Source: FCB group bacterium (GTDB taxonomy: Bacteria > Zixibacteria > MSB-5A5 > GN15 > JAAZOE01). From it: 38,377 nucleotides of DNA. The DNA is taken from positions 1-38,377 of the forward strand of contig JAAEQF010000562.1 in assembly GCA_024231695.1 (NCBI GenBank), written 5' to 3'. Position numbers and translations under genes: made by a program. The number at the start of each line of letters is the position of its first letter. Position 1 is the stretch's first letter. The notes under the pieces are model-generated. The model was not told the DNA's origin and ran no database searches. It saw only the letters and a list, made by a program, of their open reading frames with translations. Shown piece after piece: positions 23,551 to 31,000 of the stretch.

Positions 23551-26328
23551 TTGGTCGATCATCAGAATTCCGTTAACAAACTCTTGGCCTCGTTACAGGA
23601 ACGGGCCAAGGAGTTGAATTGTTATTATCAAGTGCAGGAAATTCTGCGCGATCATAACAGCTCGATGGATTCCATCTGTCATCAGCTCGTAAACATTATT
23701 CCCTCCGGCTGGCAATACCCTGACATCTGCCGAGTAAAAATCAATCTTGATAATAACAATTATTGCTCGCTCGATTTTATAGAGACACCTTGGTATCAAA
23801 CCTCGGAAATCGCCGTTGATGATCAGGTAATCGGGTCGATTACCGTGTATTATACCACCGAAACTCAATCAGATTTTGGCGGTCCTTTCCTTGACGGCGA
23901 AACAAAGCTGCTGCAAACCATATGCGATAGGTTTAGTCATTTTATACGCCATCTTCAAACTCGGCAACTGGCCAAAACTCTGGAATCGTCACGACTGGAT
24001 TCACTGACTGCAGAGGCGGGGGAGTGGCCATCGGTTTTGGATACGATCAAATATACAGACCGGGGCCTGTATCAAAATATAGTGCGTAAAATGCTGCGGC
24101 ACCTGTTCGCTCAGGGCGTGCTGGGAACCGAACAGCAAGCGGAACTGCTCGGTATCTCAAAGAAATGTTTTCGCGAAGATGAACCGTTCAGTAGCCGGGA
24201 GAGTTTCAACAAATACGAGAATGCCGGCAATGGGATCGATGTCGGCGTGCGAACGTTTGCCATCGCCGCCAGTCACCTAGACGGCAATGAAATTATAGAG
24301 CTGGTTCAGAAATGGGTGCAGGAGGATAAGCTTAACTTCCTCGTGCAGGCAGTCAATATCAACAAACCGCTGTCGGCCATAGCCGATACTCTGCGCCGTT
24401 ATTATGATTTGACGCATGACCATGATTATCCTGTGCTGGAGAGTACCCGAGGTATCCTGATATCGCTGATCCGGCGTTTTTTAACGGATGATTTAGATTA
24501 TGTGAATATTGCCAAAGATTTATTGGGAATAAACGATTTTTATGAACTGTTGAAAAACGTTATCTACGGCTCCGAAAGCCATGGCAAAATCGGTGGCAAA
24601 AGCGCCGGTCTGTATCTGGCGACCATGATTCTGAAAAAGGAAAGCCAGACCAACGATCTCCTCAAAGATATCAAAGTCCCGAAATCATGGTATATCACCT
24701 CCGATATCCTGACCCATTTTGTCCATTACAGCAAGCTCGATGATATTGTCGAGCAAAAATACAAACCGATCAAACAGGTTCGGACAGAATATCCTTACAT
24801 TCGCCAGGTTTTTAAAAACGTTGAATTCCCCTCCGATATCGTTGTCGGGCTTTCTATGGCTCTCGATGATTTCGGCGACTGCCCGCTGGTTGTGCGCAGT
24901 TCCTCCATTCTCGAAGATAATCTCCGGGCCGCTTTTCCCGGTAAATACAAAAGCCTTTTTCTGGCCAACAAGGGCGGTAAACGTAAGCGACTTAAGGAGT
25001 TAACCGAGGCGATCGCCGAAGTCTATGCCTCCACTTTCGGTCCCGATCCAATTGAATATCGGACCGATCGAGGCTTGCTTGATTTCAACGAGGAAATGGG
25101 TATTCTGATTCAGGAGGTCGTCGGCAATCAGATCGGCAATTATTTCTTGCCTGGTTATGCCGGTGTAGCCTTCAGTTGTAACGAATTCCGTTGGTCACCG
25201 CGCATCCGCCGCAAAGACGGTCTGGTGCGTATGGTACCGGGATTGGGTACCCGGGCCGTGGATCGGCTCAGTAATGATTATCCGGTATTGTTAAGCCCCG
25301 GCCAACCGAATCTTAAAGTCAACGGGACACCGCAGGAGATTTTCTGGTATTCGCCGCAATATATGGATGTGATTAATCTTGAAAACAACTGCCTGGAGTC
25401 GATTAAGATAGAAGACTTCCTTAAAGAAATCGATTTTCACGATCTCCCGCCGCAATTCCAGCATATTGTGTCCTATTACCGAGACGATCATCTGGTCGAT
25501 TTCCACAATCCCGATGTAGATTATCAGAAAGACCCGCCGGTGGTGACTTTCGATGCTCTGCTCAACCGAACGCCGTTTATCAAACAGATGCAGGCGATAA
25601 TGACCGTACTGGAAAAGACCTTCGGGTTTCCCGTGGATATCGAGTTCGCTTCCGACGGCAACAACTTCCATCTTCTGCAATGCCGTCCCCAGAGTTATCG
25701 GCCGCAGTGCCAGCCGGCGACCATCCCCGCTGAAATTGCCCCCGAACGATTGCTCTTCAATGCCCATAAGTACGTTGGCAACGGTGTGGTTTCCGATATC
25801 TCCCATATCGTTTATGTTCACCCCCAGGGCTATTCGGAACTGCAAACTCACGAGGAACTTACGACCGTGGGTAAAGTGGTCAGTCAACTAAACTCCCTTC
25901 TGCCCAAACGCCAATTTGTACTGATCGGGCCGGGTCGATGGGGTAGTCGAGGAGATATCCGTCTGGGCGTAAATGTCGATTATGCCGATATCAACAATTC
26001 CTCGGCATTGATTGAAGTCGCCCGCCAGAAAGGCAATTATCTTCCAGAACTCTCCTTCGGTACTCATTTTTTCCAAGATTTGGTGGAAGCCGGAATTCGC
26101 TATCTGCCTCTTTATCCGGATGAGGAGGGTAATCAGTTCGCCGAGAATTTCTTCCTCGAGGCCGAAAATGAATTGACGCGCCTCCTGCCCGAATATTCGT
26201 CGCTGCAAGGAGTCGTTAAAGTTATCGATGTCCCTCGCAACGCCGAAGGAATGATGTTGAATATCCTGATGAACAGCGATATCAACAAGGCAGTAGGTAT
26301 GTTCGATTTTCCCGACGTTCATAAATAG
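23551..26328 (+). CDS. PEP/pyruvate-binding domain protein with N-terminal GAF-like sensor
   Basis: The 925-residue protein starts with a GAF-like domain (1-145: ERAKELNCYYQVQEIL through GPFLDGETKLLQTICDRFSHF) that resembles the second GAF of the kinase at 13337. From ~348 it contains the ATP-grasp PEP/pyruvate-binding domain of PEP synthase and pyruvate phosphate dikinase: GGKSAGLYLATMILKKE, the PLVVRSSSILEDN loop near 448 and the closing FHLLQCRPQSYRP near 709. The mobile phospho-histidine domain (TSHxA) and the PEP-binding barrel of true PEP synthases are not seen. A C-terminal domain with GPGRWGSRGD (~792) and SFGTHFFQDLVEAGI replaces them. The start is TTG 23551 behind AAGGAG at 23536; there is no better ATG upstream. 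It is followed 12 bp later by the dehydrogenase gene. A regulatory or partial-reaction role is inferred. Confidence 0.85.
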   Translation: MVDHQNSVNKLLASLQERAKELNCYYQVQEILRDHNSSMDSICHQLVNIIPSGWQYPDICRVKINLDNNNYCSLDFIETPWYQTSEIAVDDQVIGSITVYYTTETQSDFGGPFLDGETKLLQTICDRFSHFIRHLQTRQLAKTLESSRLDSLTAEAGEWPSVLDTIKYTDRGLYQNIVRKMLRHLFAQGVLGTEQQAELLGISKKCFREDEPFSSRESFNKYENAGNGIDVGVRTFAIAASHLDGNEIIELVQKWVQEDKLNFLVQAVNINKPLSAIADTLRRYYDLTHDHDYPVLESTRGILISLIRRFLTDDLDYVNIAKDLLGINDFYELLKNVIYGSESHGKIGGKSAGLYLATMILKKESQTNDLLKDIKVPKSWYITSDILTHFVHYSKLDDIVEQKYKPIKQVRTEYPYIRQVFKNVEFPSDIVVGLSMALDDFGDCPLVVRSSSILEDNLRAAFPGKYKSLFLANKGGKRKRLKELTEAIAEVYASTFGPDPIEYRTDRGLLDFNEEMGILIQEVVGNQIGNYFLPGYAGVAFSCNEFRWSPRIRRKDGLVRMVPGLGTRAVDRLSNDYPVLLSPGQPNLKVNGTPQEIFWYSPQYMDVINLENNCLESIKIEDFLKEIDFHDLPPQFQHIVSYYRDDHLVDFHNPDVDYQKDPPVVTFDALLNRTPFIKQMQAIMTVLEKTFGFPVDIEFASDGNNFHLLQCRPQSYRPQCQPATIPAEIAPERLLFNAHKYVGNGVVSDISHIVYVHPQGYSELQTHEELTTVGKVVSQLNSLLPKRQFVLIGPGRWGSRGDIRLGVNVDYADINNSSALIEVARQKGNYLPELSFGTHFFQDLVEAGIRYLPLYPDEEGNQFAENFFLEAENELTRLLPEYSSLQGVVKVIDVPRNAEGMMLNILMNSDINKAVGMFDFPDVHK

Positions 26329-26340
26329 AGGAATCACAAG

Positions 26341-27630
26341 ATGCCGAATGAGTCATTCAACGCTTTTGAAGAGGCCCGCCGGCAATTGCAGGATATTATC
26401 GCCAATGCTGGATTGGACGACGCCGTCTGGAACTTTCTGCGTGACCCCATGCGTGAATATCGATTTGCCATTCCGGTACGGATGGATGACGGAAGACTGC
26501 AAATGTTTCAGGGCTATCGGGTACAGCATAACGACGCCCGTGGGCCGTGCGCCGGAGGGATTCGCTTTCACCCACAGGCGACACTGAACACAATCCGTGC
26601 CCGGGCCATGTGGATGACCTGGAAATGCGCCGTTATCAATATTCCTCTTGGCGGCGCCAACGGTTGCGTCATATGCGATCCGCATAATCTGAGCATGAAC
26701 GAACAGGAACAAATATGTAAAGGCTATATTCGTCATATGGCTCGGAATTTAGGCCCCACCGTCGATATCCCGGGTCCGGATATTTTCACCAATGCCCAAC
26801 ATATGCTCTGGATGATGGATGAATACGAAGCCGTCAGCGGAGGAAAATATCCGGGTGTTATAACCGGCAAACCGATTGGGATGGGGGGGGCCTTGGGCCG
26901 GATAGAAGCTCCCGGATACGGCCTTGTCTTTACCCTGCGCGAAGCGCTTAAAATGCAGGGCCTGCGACCGGATAAAGTTACGGTCAGCTTGCAGGGCTTC
27001 GGGACCGTTGGCCAGCACTGCGCCCGCTTGCTGGAACAGATCGGTTGTCGGATAATCTGCGTGGCCTGTTGGAATCAGCATGATCAAATGGCCTACTCTT
27101 TCCGCAAAAATGAAGGCATTTATATCAAGGATCTGTTGAGCATTACCAATCGCTTTGGAGAAATCGAAAAAAACAAGGCTGAGGATTGCGGCTACGAGGT
27201 GTTGTCCGATGACGCCTGGTTGGAACAGGATGTCGATATTCTCATTCCAGCTGCTTTCGAAAACCAGATCACGGCGGCCAATGTTGATAAGATTGGCCTC
27301 GGCGTGAAGATCATTGCCGAGGGTGCCAATGGCCCGACCTCGCCCGAAGCAGACGAAATCATCAAACAGCGCGGTATCTTCCTGATTCCCGATTGTCTGG
27401 CCAATGCCGGAGGGATTGCTTGCAGCTATTTTGAGCAGGTCCAGAACAATATGAACTACTATTGGGAAAAAGACGAAGTGCTGGGTAAACTCGATGTCCT
27501 TTTGACTTCGGCCTTTCTGGCCGTTACCGAAAGAGCCGAAAAACACAAAATGTATCTTCGTCAAATGGCCCAAGCTGTTGCCGTGGAACGAGTGGCTCAA
27601 AGCTGCCGAGATCGCGGCTGGTTAACATAA
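26341..27630 (+). CDS. Glu/Leu/Phe/Val dehydrogenase homologue with altered active site
   Basis: At 429 residues it has normal length and both domains of the hexameric glutamate dehydrogenase family: QHNDARGP..GGIRFHP, WMTWKCAV, IPGPDIFTN (Asp147), ITGKP, the Rossmann motif SLQGFGTVGQHCARLL and EGANGPTSPEAD. Several conserved positions differ. The Lys of GPxKGGIR is Ala71, the catalytic Lys of GGxKGG is Asn107 (LGGANGC), and the loops GGS and EATG read GGA and EAPG. Lys95 and Asp147 remain. In the family the first and third lysines are needed for glutamate binding and catalysis, so this copy may be a regulatory subunit (Thermus GdhA is a precedent for such pairs) or act on another substrate. 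A GAGGA site precedes ATG 26341. It is last in the redox operon. Confidence 0.88.
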   Translation: MPNESFNAFEEARRQLQDIIANAGLDDAVWNFLRDPMREYRFAIPVRMDDGRLQMFQGYRVQHNDARGPCAGGIRFHPQATLNTIRARAMWMTWKCAVINIPLGGANGCVICDPHNLSMNEQEQICKGYIRHMARNLGPTVDIPGPDIFTNAQHMLWMMDEYEAVSGGKYPGVITGKPIGMGGALGRIEAPGYGLVFTLREALKMQGLRPDKVTVSLQGFGTVGQHCARLLEQIGCRIICVACWNQHDQMAYSFRKNEGIYIKDLLSITNRFGEIEKNKAEDCGYEVLSDDAWLEQDVDILIPAAFENQITAANVDKIGLGVKIIAEGANGPTSPEADEIIKQRGIFLIPDCLANAGGIACSYFEQVQNNMNYYWEKDEVLGKLDVLLTSAFLAVTERAEKHKMYLRQMAQAVAVERVAQSCRDRGWLT

Positions 27631-27679
27631 AAGACATTATTTATATCCTGTACTAATTTGTGGGGCAGGACACGTATAG

Positions 27680-27883
27680 TTAAATATGGATGTTTATACC
27701 CTTTGTCAGCCTTCCCTTCTTCTCCCGCTTCTCCAGCCACTTCTCCACAACCGATTTCCTAAACCGCACAAATTTGCCGATCTTGATATGCGGAATATAC
27801 TCCTGATGTGTCCACTGGTAGATAGTAGAAACGGCTATTCCAAGCACATCGGTCATCTCTTGCGGCGTCAGGAGGTTTTCCAT
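27680..27883 (-). CDS. Excisionase-like helix-turn-helix protein (67 aa)
   Basis: The small protein matches the HTH_17/MerR-like excisionase type: LLTPQEMTDVLGIAVSTIYQ forms the DNA-binding helices, then WTHQEYIPHIKIGKFVRFRK the wing, and a basic tail ending KKGRLTKG. Such proteins control excision or early transcription of integrative elements. ATG 27883 is chosen because the family begins just before LTPQEM; an upstream in-frame ATG at 27967 would extend the protein through the inverted repeat and the antisense of an integrase fragment. It is transcribed away from that fragment. It is probably a leftover gene of the same mobile-element family as the integrase pieces, and could still be functional. 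Confidence 0.75.
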   Translation of the reverse strand: MENLLTPQEMTDVLGIAVSTIYQWTHQEYIPHIKIGKFVRFRKSVVEKWLEKREKKGRLTKGINIHI

Positions 27884-27895
27884 CTTCAATCTCGG

Positions 27896-27923
27896 CGTAA
27901 GCTTCCCTGTCAAGTAGACAATT
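27896..27923 (+). repeat. 28-bp inverted repeat, left arm
   Basis: The sequence starting CGTAAGCTTCC and ending GTAGACAATT is present here and, as an exact reverse complement, at 33241-33268. Allowing one mismatch extends the match to 32 bp (31 identical) on the outer side. It lies between the HTH gene and the integrase fragment. The two arms enclose 5.3 kb that carry the dockerin-protein gene. Confidence 0.85.
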
Positions 27924-27940
27924 GATAAGTAGAGGTTTCG

Positions 27941-28042
27941 GCTCCAAATAGGCAAGCAAATCGACAACAGGCTCTGCCTGCTATCACTGGCATGAGAAAG
28001 ACCACGCTCCGTCGCATGCTAATCAAAATCGGCCAGGAGGCT
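27941..28042 (+). pseudogene. Short tyrosine integrase fragment
   Basis: This 102-bp stretch aligns without gaps to 12730-12831 of the other integrase remnant. Over 32 codons (27947-28042) 83 of 96 bases match; 12 codons differ, eight of them synonymously. It encodes NRQANRQQALPAITGMRKTT and continues to LIKIGQEAA, then ends abruptly four bases before the stop codon of the leftward dockerin gene. The catalytic His, Arg and Tyr are missing. It is inactive and marks a recombination breakpoint. Confidence 0.75.
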
Positions 28043-28046
28043 GCTT

Positions 28047-31000
28047 TTATGGGCAAGAAGAGGGCAGAATCCATCCTTCAACCAGTTCGGCATCTCCCCA
28101 CCAGTAATCTGCCAACCGCACGACGTCGCCCATTGTAACGCCGGGTGAGCCATCGACATCGGCCAGATGAGAAAACAACGGCTTTGGTCCATCCTTAACG
28201 ACCATATTATATATGGCCATCACATCGGACAAATTAATTACCCTATCGCCGTTGATATCACCTCGGCAAAAACCGGCCCATTGATTAATAAGGATGGCAT
28301 AATCGGCAAAGAAGGCCGTATCGGTGGGATCGACCGAATTAAAACCGAAAATATAAAATCCAAAGGTGTATGTTTCGTTTGGTCCAAAGTGGTGACCGAG
28401 GAAGCTATACCAGGCTTCCCGATCACTGAGATTATATTCATCGCAAGGTAGATTATAATCGATTAATTCCTGCCAGCTGGCGCCGGGCACTTCTGTCATC
28501 CAGTGATAAACCGAATCGAGGGCTATATGATCCTCATGCCACATGGCGGATGGGGCATCAAGTGTCCTGACACCAATCATCGGATCGTGACTCAATGGAA
28601 TTTTTCCGACTCCGTACACGCGCCCTGTTTCCTGCAATCCCCAACAAGTCACGCCCCAGGAAATCGAGTGGTCCTGATCGAATAGAAAAATATCACTCTG
28701 ACTGAAGACTAAATCCCAATCCATTAGCGCGCCGATGTAAACACCAGGTATCGAATCGGAATTCCTGTTTGTGATGTCGAGTTTGTAGATAACAGCATTA
28801 TTTAGAATAGGCTCGTTGATGGCGCCGTACATGCCTTGATCGATCATTAATCCAATGGTCAAATCGTTGTCATAATCGCAATGGATATTATCCCAGTCCC
28901 AGCCGGTACCTTCACAATCATAGTCGATGACGGAATCGATATAGCGAACTGTGGAGAGATAGCCCTCAATTGGGGAGTACGTTGTTTCATCCCAAATATA
29001 TCCCATTATTTCCGGACCTTCGACAAAGGGATGGCTTTGTTGCATGCAATTGATATCAGGCACGAGCGTATTCCAAAAATCAGGCGGATCGTCGTCATGC
29101 CAGCTATCGAAGGTAAAAGCTATTTCATGCGGTGAGGTTGCGAATACCAGACCGCCCCGATAGAGGGCGTCATTGATCCCATCAATTTCCAGAAGCGTTG
29201 CCAGTTGGCTGCCCAGTTCACCGGTGTTAAAAACTGGAATTATATTTTGAGATTCCGACCCGAATATCAATTCGGAGTTTTCTTCCAGACATCCACCGAT
29301 CACTCCCAACTGGACGAATGGAGCAAGGTCGCTTCCCGGATAGTATTGTTCATTACTCGGTATTATCTGGACATAGCAGGGAAAGGTACCGCGATTGATC
29401 ATCGGACCGTTGACATCGAAAATGACGTCGAACGTCTCACCTTCGGCCAGGTCGAAACTGGATACCATGATTTCGTTCAGCCAGGCGGGTGGCGCGTAAG
29501 CGGCCAGATTACTGTAATCGTTTTTGGCAAAAGGCGATTGTTCGAATGAATCGTAGCCGTTCATATTCAAGGCCACGTATTTGGTCAAGGTCGGATAATC
29601 ATTGGTTACGATCTGGTCGGCCAATTCGGCCATCCGTCGTATCCTATCCGGACGCACCGAGGTAGCCCGTATAGCCGGGCCGTATTCATACGCTTCCAGA
29701 TAGCCGGTCAGATCAGCACAGCCATTGTTCATGAAAACATCGTGATATTCAACTTGAAAATGATCAGGTGAGAAGAAAGGCACCATTTTATATTCGTTAT
29801 GAGTCAATATTCTTAGTCGCGGTCTGTTTTCCTGTTCGCTAAAACAGAAAACCCGGCCGTTGCGGTCGGTCATGATCACGTGACTGGAATCGATGGCGAT
29901 ACCACTACCGTTCATTTCCGTTCCGGGGGGATTATTATATTCAAAACGTACAGTGCCATCGTCAGTACTAATTGCCAAAAATTGCCCTGAGGTATTACCG
30001 ACATAGAGCAGATTTGATTCAAGCGGCTGACAATCGAGGGCGCCCTCGACGAATCCCGTGCCGTCAAAGGCCTCATCCGATTCCCAGAAGATCGAGCCGC
30101 CCTGTTTGGTGACGGCCACAGTCTGTTGGGATTCGTCAGTCCAGGAAGGCACAGCCGTGAAATAAACCAGATTATGACCAATGACCGGCCCCGAGACGGA
30201 CAGATCACCATCCGGCCAGTATGAGCGTCCTCCCATGGACCAGAGTATTTCGCCCGAAGAAGCGTCAACTTTGTATCTCATGCCCGAAGGACCGCCGGGA
30301 ATTTCGGTGGAATAGACAAAACTTGACCTGAAGTACAACGCGTCCTCCGTTTGATCGTACCCGATTAAACCCTGTAGTATTTCCACTACTGATGCGCTGG
30401 GCTTATCAGGAGTATTACGGCTTGAATAATCGAGGCCGCTTCCGTGTAAGCCATGGCGCGCCCATACGACAGAGCCGGTTGTAGCATTGATGCCATAGAG
30501 AGTGCCATAGTCGCTTCCCTTTCCATCGCGGCTATCGGTACCGGCAAACAACATGTCGACTCCATTGGAGGATAATGTGGCACTGAATTTGCCATCCAGC
30601 ATAATCGGATTGGTTTCCCATCCGGGATCGCCGGGATTGGGCGTGTCTATTGTGTATTCCTGCCCGGTAGCCGCATTGATCGCCCAAAGCTCGCCAGCTA
30701 TGGTGCCGATGAAGAGGACGTCGGTACCGCCGATATTAAGGATGACTGGAATCGAGAAAATGGTTTTACCTGTCGTGTTTAGTCCATTCTGAGCATTACG
30801 ACTCCAGGCACCGGGGTCGAGAGGATTTCCAAGAGCATCCAAGTCCATTCCGTAACCGTCGAGGTCCACATCGGAACCTGTGTAAACATTTGCTCGATTT
30901 ATGCTTTGGGCGTCACCACCGCCGAAGTAGACATAACCATCTTTTACTGCAACAGCATAGTACAATGATCCGCCCATTACGGGCATATCCTTAATGGCCC

